Shown piece after piece: positions 1 through 6,077 of a stretch of 8,676 nt of DNA; position 1 is the first letter of the stretch, and every line of letters begins with the position of its first letter. Made by a program: the position numbers and the translations under genes. The notes under the pieces are model-generated. The model did not search any database. It saw only the letters and a list, made by a program, of their open reading frames with translations, and was not told the DNA's origin. Origin of the DNA: Erythrobacter sp. (GTDB lineage Bacteria; Pseudomonadota; Alphaproteobacteria; Sphingomonadales; Sphingomonadaceae); contig DMWU01000153.1 in the NCBI GenBank assembly GCA_003483125.1, positions 1 through 8,676 of the forward strand. The letters run 5' to 3'.

Positions 1-670
1 CGCCCACCCACGTCGCGGCGATCCTGCTATCGCGCTTGATCGCGCTGGCCATGGCCCAGCCGACCGCTTGCGGCGTTTGCGTTGCGAGGTTTCCGCTGAT
101 GGAGAAAAAGCTGTGCTCGCGGCTCGAATACATGATGGGAAGTTGCCTGCCCTTCAGCTTGTCACCTTTGTTTGAATAGATCTGATTGATCATCTCAACC
201 AATGGATAGCCACGTACGAGCAACACACCCTGCTGGCGATAGCTGGGGAAGATCATGTCATCGCTGGCCAGCGCCATTGCGGCGGCGACGCTGGTTGCCT
301 CCTCCCCGGTACACTTCATGTAAAAACTGGTTTTGCCCTGGCGCTGGCCACGAAACATCCGCTCATCAAATGCGCGAACCAATGCCATTTTCTTCAGCAT
401 CGTACGTAGGGTTTCCGGATCGAGCTTCGGATCCCATGCGCCGTGAGCCTTGTTATCCTCACCCAGGACGCGCACCAGGCCATACGCCAAATCGCGCATA
501 TCCTCTGGCCTGCTCGTTTCATCAGGGCGAGATTGTACACCCGCCTCAGGGATATCTAGATGGCTGAAATCCGCCTTGTCGCCCGGACGAAATTTGGGTT
601 CTGGTACGTGCAGTTCCAGCGCAGGTTGGTTGCTCCCGCTAGTCGCCGGCTGTTTTGGCCGATTGGCCAT
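1..670 (-). CDS. bkdA: Branched-chain 2-oxoacid dehydrogenase E1 component, alpha subunit (N-terminal 223 residues; cut by window edge)
   Basis: Reading the minus strand from the ATG at 670-668 gives 223 codons with no stop, running off the window. The product is the thiamine-diphosphate E1 alpha subunit, which with E1 beta decarboxylates the 2-oxoacids from valine, leucine and isoleucine in the cytoplasmic BCKDH complex. Residues 1-80 are a polar, proline-rich leader (MANRPKQPATSG...) of the type seen in BCKDH rather than pyruvate E1 alpha. The E1 dehydrogenase domain starts near residue 85: LVRAFDERM (97-105), FYMKCTGEEA (116-125) and FPSYRQQGVLLVRGYP (141-156), with the Tyr-Arg pair (144-145) that contacts the cofactor phosphate in the family. 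TPQAVGWAMA (199-208) follows. The GDG...N cofactor motif should lie just beyond the edge and is not seen. The start is supported by GGGAGAG at 677-683, a good ribosome site. E1 beta and E2 would be expected further left. Length and an intact C-terminus cannot be judged. Confidence 0.93.
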   Translation of the reverse strand, partial: MANRPKQPATSGSNQPALELHVPEPKFRPGDKADFSHLDIPEAGVQSRPDETSRPEDMRDLAYGLVRVLGEDNKAHGAWDPKLDPETLRTMLKKMALVRAFDERMFRGQRQGKTSFYMKCTGEEATSVAAAMALASDDMIFPSYRQQGVLLVRGYPLVEMINQIYSNKGDKLKGRQLPIMYSSREHSFFSISGNLATQTPQAVGWAMASAIKRDSRIAATWVG

Positions 671-724
671 GATGCGCTCTCCCAAATGAAAGAATGCCGC
701 GTAGCAATCTTTTAATTGCGCGTT

Positions 725-753
725 ATTTTATTTCAAAGTCGCGCCTTGGTCAA
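725..753 (-). promoter_or_regulatory. Sigma-70-type promoter for bkdA
   Basis: On the minus strand TTGACC (plus 748-753) and TAAAAT (plus 725-730) are separated by exactly 17 bases, five of six matches to each consensus hexamer. Transcription would begin near 718, giving a leader of about 47 bases before the bkdA ATG. The promoter fits between the thyA stop and bkdA, so bkdA need not depend on thyA transcription. The -35 box sits inside a small dyad (see 740-761). Assignment is by eye only. Confidence 0.6.
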
Positions 754-761
754 GGAACGCG
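740..761. repeat. Imperfect inverted repeat over the bkdA -35 box
   Basis: CCTTG (744-748) and CAAGG (751-755) form a perfect 5-bp dyad around a two-base centre, flanked by CGCG at 740-743 and CGCG at 758-761 with two extra bases on one side. No T-run follows on the minus strand, so it does not look like a thyA terminator. Overlap with the -35 hexamer would suit a repressor operator, which is inference. Confidence 0.4.
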
Positions 762-764
762 CCT

Positions 765-1721
765 CTAGACAGCCACCGGTGCCTTGATAGCGCCCAATGG
801 CTTGTAGTCATGCACCTCAAAATTCTCGATTTTGTAGTCAAATATGCTTGTTGGCTTGCGCAAGATTTCAAGCCGGGGCCTGCCTTGTGGTTGGCGCGAG
901 AGCTGCTCGGTAATCAGATGCTCGTGATTGAGGTAAAGGTGAACGTCGCCGCCCATCCATACGAGCTCGCCAGGTTCCAGATCTGTTTGTTGCGCGATCA
1001 TGCGCGTCAATAGTGCGGCTGACCAGAGGTTAAATGGAAGTCCTAGCGCTACGTCGCAACTGCGCTGGTAGAGAACGCAATTCAATCGCCCTTCCCCTAC
1101 ATGGAATTGGTAGGTCTTATGGCAAGGTGGCAAAGCCATCTGGTCAAGCTCGGCCACATTCCATCCTTCTATGATATGTCGTCTGCCGCCAGGATTGTTT
1201 CGCAGACTCTCGACCACCTCTGCCACCTGGTTGATGCCCGCCCCCTTCTCGTAGAGCCCATCTTTGCGATAGCGATATGTCGGCCAATCCACCCACTGCT
1301 TGCCATAGACCGGACCCAAATCGCCCCAACGCTTTGCGAAATCCTCATCATCGGCAATGCGTTGTACAAAGTCATCCAATGCAATCTTGTCGCCGCTTTC
1401 CTTCACATATCGGGCATGTGGCCACTCATTCCATATCTTCACCCCTTGGAGGACCAAGGGGCGGATATTGGTGTCGCCAGTGAGGAACCACAGCATCTCG
1501 CGCGTTGCGGTTTTCCAATAGACACGCTTGGTCGTGAGAAGAGGCATGGCTCCATTCAACAGGTCGAAACGAAGCATCGCGCCACAAATTGAACGCGTAC
1601 CTACACCCGTGCGGTCGACACGCTCATTACCCTGCTCCCAGATTTGGCGCATTAGGTCGAGATATTGCTGCTCGGGATGTTCCGTTGAATTGTCCTGATC
1701 GAGAATCACAGCGCTGACCAT
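765..1721 (-). CDS. thyA: Thymidylate synthase ThyA
   Basis: Converts dUMP plus 5,10-methylenetetrahydrofolate to dTMP and dihydrofolate in the cytoplasm, the de novo source of thymine for DNA. The 318-residue product is complete. Visible landmarks are DRTGVGT (36-42, phosphate-binding Arg37), the LWFLTGDTNI segment (77-86), LGPVYGKQW (135-143), the paired arginines GRR (179-181), the catalytic cysteine in LPPCH (Cys200), YQRSCDVALGLPFNLW (218-233, dUMP-binding Arg/Ser/Asp and Asn231), HLYLNH (261-266) and the characteristic C-terminus ending APVAV. It is about 54 residues longer than the 264-residue E. coli enzyme, mostly an insertion between residues about 100 and 133, as in the longer Lactobacillus-type enzymes. 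AGGA lies about 7 bases before the ATG and supports this start. No folA is next door, and the next gene on this strand is bkdA, with a promoter of its own. Nothing suggests loss of function. Confidence 0.98.
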   Translation of the reverse strand: MVSAVILDQDNSTEHPEQQYLDLMRQIWEQGNERVDRTGVGTRSICGAMLRFDLLNGAMPLLTTKRVYWKTATREMLWFLTGDTNIRPLVLQGVKIWNEWPHARYVKESGDKIALDDFVQRIADDEDFAKRWGDLGPVYGKQWVDWPTYRYRKDGLYEKGAGINQVAEVVESLRNNPGGRRHIIEGWNVAELDQMALPPCHKTYQFHVGEGRLNCVLYQRSCDVALGLPFNLWSAALLTRMIAQQTDLEPGELVWMGGDVHLYLNHEHLITEQLSRQPQGRPRLEILRKPTSIFDYKIENFEVHDYKPLGAIKAPVAV

Positions 1722-1748
1722 GCCTGATTCCTAGCGCCGCATTTGTCC

Positions 1749-1772
1749 GCTTGCCACCCCATGCGGGCAAGC
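1749..1772. repeat. 7-bp perfect inverted repeat in the thyA / tRNA-Pro divergent region
   Basis: GCTTGCC at 1749-1755 and GGCAAGC at 1766-1772 are exact reverse complements separated by 10 bases. The repeat covers the candidate -35 box and spacer of the tRNA promoter and lies about 30-50 bases before the thyA ATG. It has no T-run on either side. It may be a protein-binding site; function unknown. Confidence 0.4.
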
Positions 1773-1779
1773 TTATATG
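1751..1779 (+). promoter_or_regulatory. Candidate promoter of the tRNA-Pro gene
   Basis: TTGCCA (1751-1756) and TATATG (1774-1779) are 17 bases apart, matching 5/6 and 4/6 of the sigma-70 consensus. A G+C-rich stretch (GGCCGCCC, 1779-1786) follows, which is the discriminator type typical of stringently controlled stable-RNA promoters. A start near 1786 would leave about 46 bases of 5' leader to be trimmed. The same AT-rich core could also serve a divergent thyA promoter. Confidence 0.4.
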
Positions 1780-1832
1780 GCCGCCCTTGCCTCGGTCCAC
1801 AACTCTTTCGCAGGTCTGTGGGCCATTTCGGT

Positions 1833-1909
1833 CGGGGAGTAGCTCAGCCTGGTAGAGCACTGTCTTCGGGAGGCAGGGGCCGGAGGTTCGAATCCTCTCT
1901 CCCCGACCA
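1833..1909 (+). tRNA. tRNA-Pro, anticodon CGG
   Basis: All four arms fold by hand. The acceptor CGGGGAG pairs with CTCCCCG, followed by discriminator A and an encoded CCA (1907-1909). The D stem is GCTC/GAGC. The anticodon stem CTGTC/GGCAG carries the loop TTCGGGA, with anticodon CGG at 1867-1869 and G at position 37. The variable loop has five bases, and the T stem is GGAGG/CCTCT around TTCGAAT. The C1-G72 pair with A73 is the known proline identity set of bacteria. It decodes CCG. Total length is 77 bases. A five-T run at 1921-1925 lies 12 bases past the CCA, but I see no hairpin in front of it, so the terminator is unclear. The gene is single, not part of a visible cluster. Confidence 0.98.
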
Positions 1910-1961
1910 ATTCCCAGCCCTTTTTGGTAGGCCCTGTGGCTTCTGGTCGATGAAGCCCGAC

Positions 1962-2000
1962 CTCTTTGTCGAACTTTGCTTCCCCGTGCTCGACAGAGAG
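1962..2000. repeat. 11-bp inverted repeat between tRNA-Pro and the oxygenase gene
   Basis: CTCTTTGTCGA (1962-1972) pairs with TCGACAGAGAG (1990-2000) over 11 positions with a single G-U wobble, around a 17-base loop. The bases after it (AATATTGCAGG) are not a T-run, so a classical terminator for the tRNA is unlikely. A weak promoter-like pair (TTGCTT at 1976-1981, GAATAT at 2000-2005, spacing 18) lies within and just after it, which would fit an operator or a structured mRNA leader. The rest of the 1910-2086 gap shows only the ribosome site of the next gene. Confidence 0.5.
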
Positions 2001-2086
2001 AATATTGCAGGTCCCAGGATTTCCCCTTGCGAAGATTCCTCTGATGTCCGTATGGCATCTCGCGGGAAAAGAGGAGTCCAACAAAA

Positions 2087-2725
2087 ATGGCAAATGCCCA
2101 GGGCGGGTCGAAGCGCGAATTTGAGGTAAAGCCCCTATTCGCGGAACCATACTTTCGCACCAATATCGCGGATGCAATCAGTGCTGATCAGGTGGCCTAC
2201 ATCAAAGACTTGAAGATGCTAGAAAACCAGATGAACCGGATTTCCGAAGAATTGTATCTCTTCGAGCAACCCAAGATGAAGAGTATCAAGGTCGCAGTAC
2301 AGGAAGCGTTGGATAGTTTCGCTAAAGACGTGATGGGCATCAATCAAAAGCTGGAGGTTACGCAAAGCTGGTCCCTCCTGTGCCCACCCCAAGTTGGCAT
2401 GCATGGGCACACGCATTCTAATTCAATTATCTCAGGCTCGCTTTACTTTACGGATCTACCGAACCCGCCCGGGAACATGATTTTCGAACGCCACAATCAA
2501 TATCGGCAAATCGAACTTATTGTAGAAGGCGACAAGACCAATATTTACAATGCGACGCGCAACGCGATTGTGCCGAAAATGGGTGATCTGCTGCTCTTTT
2601 CGAGCGCATTGCAGCATTACGTTGAACCTAACAATTCAAACGTCAATCGCCATTCGATTGCGTTCAATACATTCGTACGCGGCAAGATTGGGTCGTTCAG
2701 GGATGTAAGCGAGCTGAAACTCTAA
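2087..2725 (+). CDS. 2OG-Fe(II) oxygenase-like protein (TIGR02466 / PF13759-type), substrate unknown
   Basis: A 212-residue protein resembling the small putative 2-oxoglutarate- and iron-dependent oxygenases found in marine bacteria and phages. The central signature HGHTHSNSIISGSLYF (106-121) matches the family pattern HxHxxxxxSGxxY; His108 and His110 (His106 is also possible) are candidate iron ligands. The second half has GDLLLFSSALQHYVEP (166-181) with the expected distal histidine (His177) and NVNRHSIAFN (185-194), where Arg188 is the likely 2-oxoglutarate carboxylate contact. No signal peptide or membrane segment is seen. GAGGAG at 2071-2076, 10 bases before the ATG, supports the start. 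The gene is clearly AT-richer than its neighbours: four hand-counted 60-base rows give 25-30 G+C each against 33-34 in sampled mfd and recG rows. The fold assignment is from motif recall; the reaction is not predictable. It is followed after 69 bases by the SDR gene. Confidence 0.75.
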   Translation: MANAQGGSKREFEVKPLFAEPYFRTNIADAISADQVAYIKDLKMLENQMNRISEELYLFEQPKMKSIKVAVQEALDSFAKDVMGINQKLEVTQSWSLLCPPQVGMHGHTHSNSIISGSLYFTDLPNPPGNMIFERHNQYRQIELIVEGDKTNIYNATRNAIVPKMGDLLLFSSALQHYVEPNNSNVNRHSIAFNTFVRGKIGSFRDVSELKL

Positions 2726-2794
2726 ACCTGTGAAGAAGGCGGCGCTTTACTCAGGCACCTTGCCGCTGAACCTGGTTTCCGCCAAGCTGCGGCC

Positions 2795-3553
2795 ATGAAC
2801 ATATTTGATCTTTCGGGAAAGGTTGCCGTCGTGACCGGCGGCAATGGTGGGATTGGCCTCGCCATGGCAAGAGGTCTGGTAAAGTCTGGTGCGGATGTAG
2901 CGGTCTGGAGCCGTAATGAAGATAAGAATGCCGCCGCCACTGCAGAACTGAACGAACTAGAGGGCGGCTCGGCAAATGCCTTTTCCTGCGATGTTGCGCA
3001 TGATGAACAAATCGCGGCAGCCATGTCGGCAACGCTGGACCGCTTCGGGAGGGTCGATATCTGTTTTGCTAATGCTGGGATTGGTGGACATGGCAGCCTG
3101 AACGAAATGACACCGGAAATCTGGGACGCACCGATGGCTGTGAATGCGCGCGGCACCGCCCTGACCTATCGTTATGTCACCGAACATATGATTGAGCGAG
3201 GTGAAGGTGGAAAGCTGATAGCCACTTCGTCCGGTCAATCCATCATGGGGGTTAATCGCAGTTCCGCATATGCCGCATCGAAGGCGGCGATCAACGGATT
3301 GACGCGCGGAGCGGCATTTGAGCTCGCCCGCTACAAGATCACCGCCAATGCCCTGTTATTCGGCTTCTACGAGACTGACATGACTGCGGCAGCCGATCCG
3401 CGCTTCGCCGAATGGATGACAAAGCGCATTCCTCTTCGCAGGTTCGGCGACCACGAGGGACTTGAAGGGCTTGCCGTTTTCTTCGCCTCCTCCCACAGCG
3501 ACTACATCACCGGCCAGTGTCTCCCGGTAGATGGCGGGCTTTGTATAAGCTGA
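2795..3553 (+). CDS. Short-chain dehydrogenase/reductase (classical SDR), substrate unknown
   Basis: A 252-residue cytosolic NAD(P)-dependent oxidoreductase of classical SDR size. The Rossmann motif TGGNGGIG is at 14-21, NAG at 93-95, catalytic Asn117 in VNARG, Ser146 (13 residues before the tyrosine), and YAASK with Tyr159 and Lys163. The C-terminal ITGQCLPVDGG (238-248) is the usual SDR ending. Ser39-Arg40 after the second beta strand, instead of an acidic residue, hints at NADP(H), which is inference. The normally conserved Pro-Gly after the sixth strand reads Phe-Gly (189-190), an unusual change near the cofactor. Overall look is of the gluconate 5-dehydrogenase / 3-oxoacyl reductase-like subgroup, but no substrate can be named. 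No clear ribosome site precedes the ATG; the start is set by the standard distance to the Rossmann motif, and no alternative ATG, GTG or TTG lies in frame back to the stop at 2723. It is translationally linked to the phosphatase gene. Confidence 0.92.
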   Translation: MNIFDLSGKVAVVTGGNGGIGLAMARGLVKSGADVAVWSRNEDKNAAATAELNELEGGSANAFSCDVAHDEQIAAAMSATLDRFGRVDICFANAGIGGHGSLNEMTPEIWDAPMAVNARGTALTYRYVTEHMIERGEGGKLIATSSGQSIMGVNRSSAYAASKAAINGLTRGAAFELARYKITANALLFGFYETDMTAAADPRFAEWMTKRIPLRRFGDHEGLEGLAVFFASSHSDYITGQCLPVDGGLCIS

Positions 3554-4020
3554 TGGCCCAATATTCGGTCTTGTTCGTCTGCCTGGGCAATATCTGTCGC
3601 TCTCCATTGGCGGAGGCGGCATTTCGCTCTGCGGCTGAAGATTTGGGGATTGATGCCCATGCCGACAGCGCTGGGACTGCGGATTACCACGTAGGTCGAC
3701 CTCCTGATCAGCGGAGCATTTCGACGGCCGAAGCGCGCGGGATCGACAAATCGCACTATCGTGGACGACAAATCGCAGAGGTGGACTACACTTATTTCAC
3801 TCATATTTTCGCGCTCGATCATGCCAACCTTAAAGAGATAGAGAGGCGCGCGCCCATAAGAGCGACCGCCAATATTGCGCTCTTGCTTGACGTAATCGAA
3901 GGTCGCGAGGGTGAAGCGGTGCCCGATCCGTATTACGGCAGTGATGAAGGCTTCGAACTGGTCTGGAATGAGGTCAACCAGGCAGCACGCGCGATCGCCC
4001 TGCAGTTAGGGCGCAGCTAG
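3553..4020 (+). CDS. Low-molecular-weight protein tyrosine phosphatase
   Basis: A 155-residue cytoplasmic phosphatase of the arsenate reductase-like LMW-PTP fold. The P-loop at the N-terminus, VCLGNICRSP (9-18), contains the CX5R signature with nucleophile Cys10 and Arg16, and DPYYG (125-129) gives the general acid Asp125 near the C-terminus. Length is normal for the family. The ATG at 3553-3555 overlaps the SDR stop (TGATG), so translation is probably coupled; no ribosome site is visible nearby. An upstream in-frame ATG at 3517 lies inside the SDR coding sequence and would add 12 residues before the usual short N-terminus, so it is rejected. Family members dephosphorylate protein phosphotyrosine, including bacterial tyrosine kinases for polysaccharide export, but no such kinase is adjacent, so the target is open. 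Its stop overlaps that of recG by four bases. Confidence 0.95.
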   Translation: MAQYSVLFVCLGNICRSPLAEAAFRSAAEDLGIDAHADSAGTADYHVGRPPDQRSISTAEARGIDKSHYRGRQIAEVDYTYFTHIFALDHANLKEIERRAPIRATANIALLLDVIEGREGEAVPDPYYGSDEGFELVWNEVNQAARAIALQLGRS

Positions 4021-6077
4021 CCCCCTCTCAGCAATTGAACGCCCCAATCGCGTTCAAAGAGATAAAGCAAGACGCGCGCGGCCTGCCCTCGCTCGCTAGC
4101 AAGCCCGCCATCTCGTTCCATCAGAAGGCGGGCATCGGCATGGGCGGCGGGCAATAGCCGCGTAATCTGTTCAAGGCTGGCAATATGGAAAGGAGTGTCT
4201 CCAGATTGCCGCGTACCTAGCAATTCGCCTCCTCCGCGCAGTTCGAGATCCTCCTCCGCAATCCTGAAGCCGTCCTGCGTTTCACGCATCAGAGCGAGCC
4301 GGCGCCGAGCGGTTTCTGAGAGGTGCTCGCTGCGCAACAACAGGCAAACGGCCTGCTCGCTGCCCCGCCCCACGCGTCCCCGAAGCTGGTGCAATTGCGC
4401 AAGGCCGAAATGCTCTGCCTGCTCGATCACAACGAGGGTAGCGTTGGGAACATCAACGCCGACCTCGATCACGGTGGTGGCGACCATCAGTTTCACTTCA
4501 CCTTTAACAAAACGCTCCATCGCAGCGTCTTTCTCCTCAGGCTTCATTTGCCCGTGGACCAAGACGACACGGTCTCCAAACCGCTCTCTTAGCGCAGCAA
4601 AACGATCTTCTGCTGCTGCAAGGTCCAGCTTCTCGTTTTCATGAACCATGGGGCAGACCCAGAATGCCTGCTGGCCTGTTTCGAGATGACGAGAGATGCC
4701 GTCCACGATTTCACCCATTCGCTCCATCGACATGACCCTGGTGATAATCGGCTTTCGCCCAGGCGGCATTTCATCCAGCCGGCTGACATCCATTTCGCCA
4801 TACTGCGCCAGGCTCAGTGTGCGTGGGATAGGCGTCGCGGTCATAGCCAAGGTATGCGGCGTTTGCCTACCTTTGCCAGCTAGCCTTAGCCGCTGCTCAA
4901 CCCCAAAACGGTGCTGCTCATCGATTACGACCAGCCCAAGATCTCTATAGTTCACACTTTCCTGGAAGATCGCATGGGTGCCAATGAGAATATCGATCGA
5001 GCCATCCATCAGCCCCATCAAGATGCTTTCGCGTGCCTTGCCCTTGTCGCGGCCCGTTAGAATTGCGACTTCAACCCCCGTTGGAGCAGCCATGCTGCGT
5101 ATCGTTTCGTAATGTTGCCTGGCCAGGATTTCTGTCGGCGCAAGCAAGGCGGCCTGCTTTCCCGCTTCGTTTGCAATGAGCATGGCCTCTAGCGCAACCA
5201 CAGTCTTACCTGCGCCGACATCGCCTTGGAGTAAGCGAAGCATAGGCGCCTCTTGCACAAGGTCGCCCTCAATCTCTGCGATAGACCGCTTCTGCGCACC
5301 TGTGAGCGGGAATGGAAGCTCCAGCTTGGCGCGGATCTGACCATCTCCTTTCAAGGGCTGGCCACGCCTGCTGCGATTATCCGCCCTAACCAGCATCAGC
5401 GCCAGCGAATTGGCGAGCAATTCATCATAGGCAAGCCTGTCACGCGCTCGCGCATGTTCTGACTTGTGCGACAGATGCAGCGCATCGTGCCAATCGGGCC
5501 ATTCCTCCTTATCCAGTTGTGATTGCTCGATCCATTCGGGCAGTTCTGGCAGCCGGGCCAATGCCTGCTCAATCAGTCCGGAAATACGGGGCTGCGTAAG
5601 GCCCTCTGAAAGCGGATAGACGGGCTCAGTCAGTTGCGCGAGGGAAGCCGAGCTCTCCTTCTCGATATGGTCGGGGTGAACGATCTGGAGCATGTCCCCA
5701 AATCGGTCGAGCTTGCCGGCAACCCAACGCTTTTCACCCACCGGCAGCTGCTTCTTTGCTGTGTAAGAGGCACGACCAAAAAAGGTAAGCGCGCAGATGT
5801 TACCAATGCTGTCCTGCGCCAGCACTCGATACGGCCCCCGATTGTTGCGCGGAGCCCTATGTTCCGTCGGCGTAAGCGCAAGCACGATCTGCTCACCCTC
5901 GCTGGTCTTATCGAGTGATTCCACCGCGCGACGCGTCACAAAGCGATCTGGCAAGTGGTAAGCAATATCCCGCAATCGGATGAGACCCAGCTTTTCAAGT
6001 GGCCGGCGCAGTTTGGGCCCTACGCCATCAAGCGTATCTGTCTCAGCAAACAAAGGGTTGAGTATATCGGGCCGCAT
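4017..6077 (-). CDS. recG: ATP-dependent DNA helicase RecG
   Basis: A complete 686-residue RecG, close to the 693 of E. coli. It is a superfamily 2 double-stranded DNA translocase that reverses stalled replication forks and branch-migrates Holliday junctions. The N-terminus has LDGVGPKLRRPLEKLG (16-31, helix-hairpin-helix-like) and an OB-fold wedge domain at about 60-145, which splits branched DNA. Helicase motifs follow in order: Walker A GDVGAGKT (285-292), APTEILARQHY (313-323), DEQH (386-389), TATPIPRT (413-420), the motif V region TTVIEVGVDVP (534-544) and QLRGRVGRG (564-572). The RecG/Mfd-specific TRG region is LELRGGGELLGTRQSG (611-626). The ATG at 6077 starts the expected MRPDILNPLF; the ribosome site is weak (a TGAAGA stretch directly before it). 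The gene converges on the phosphatase gene and diverges from sdhE-mfd. Confidence 0.98.
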   Translation of the reverse strand: MRPDILNPLFAETDTLDGVGPKLRRPLEKLGLIRLRDIAYHLPDRFVTRRAVESLDKTSEGEQIVLALTPTEHRAPRNNRGPYRVLAQDSIGNICALTFFGRASYTAKKQLPVGEKRWVAGKLDRFGDMLQIVHPDHIEKESSASLAQLTEPVYPLSEGLTQPRISGLIEQALARLPELPEWIEQSQLDKEEWPDWHDALHLSHKSEHARARDRLAYDELLANSLALMLVRADNRSRRGQPLKGDGQIRAKLELPFPLTGAQKRSIAEIEGDLVQEAPMLRLLQGDVGAGKTVVALEAMLIANEAGKQAALLAPTEILARQHYETIRSMAAPTGVEVAILTGRDKGKARESILMGLMDGSIDILIGTHAIFQESVNYRDLGLVVIDEQHRFGVEQRLRLAGKGRQTPHTLAMTATPIPRTLSLAQYGEMDVSRLDEMPPGRKPIITRVMSMERMGEIVDGISRHLETGQQAFWVCPMVHENEKLDLAAAEDRFAALRERFGDRVVLVHGQMKPEEKDAAMERFVKGEVKLMVATTVIEVGVDVPNATLVVIEQAEHFGLAQLHQLRGRVGRGSEQAVCLLLRSEHLSETARRRLALMRETQDGFRIAEEDLELRGGGELLGTRQSGDTPFHIASLEQITRLLPAAHADARLLMERDGGLASERGQAARVLLYLFERDWGVQLLRGG

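Noticed and set aside
202..567. 121-codon plus-strand open frame at the left end
   Set aside because: Antisense to the bkdA coding sequence, which reads cleanly with family motifs.
1101..1592. 163-codon plus-strand open frame
   Set aside because: It lies wholly antisense to thyA, whose catalytic motifs are intact; no protein features of its own are seen.
1743..2129. Plus-strand open frame containing GVAQPGRALSSGG
   Set aside because: It is the sense-strand translation of the tRNA-Pro gene, another classic false protein; the RNA fold explains the sequence.
1627..2177. Two minus-strand open frames across the tRNA gene, one containing GFEPPAPASRRQ
   Set aside because: These are antisense translations of tRNA-Pro and its flanks, a known source of false proteins in databases.
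1880..2725. tRNA-Pro as an integration site with an element carrying the oxygenase gene
   Set aside because: No integrase and no repeat of the tRNA 3' end was found downstream within the window.
2723..2794. Stop read-through giving an oxygenase-SDR fusion, since the 23 codons between them are open and in the same frame
   Set aside because: An open stretch of this length is quite likely by chance at this base composition, the stop is TAA, and the SDR ATG is at the standard position.
3517..3552. Upstream ATG for the phosphatase
   Set aside because: It would add 12 residues inside the SDR coding region, before an N-terminus that already has normal family length.
4195..4644. 149-codon plus-strand open frame
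   Set aside because: Antisense shadow of recG; low-complexity Ser/Arg-rich composition typical of such shadows.
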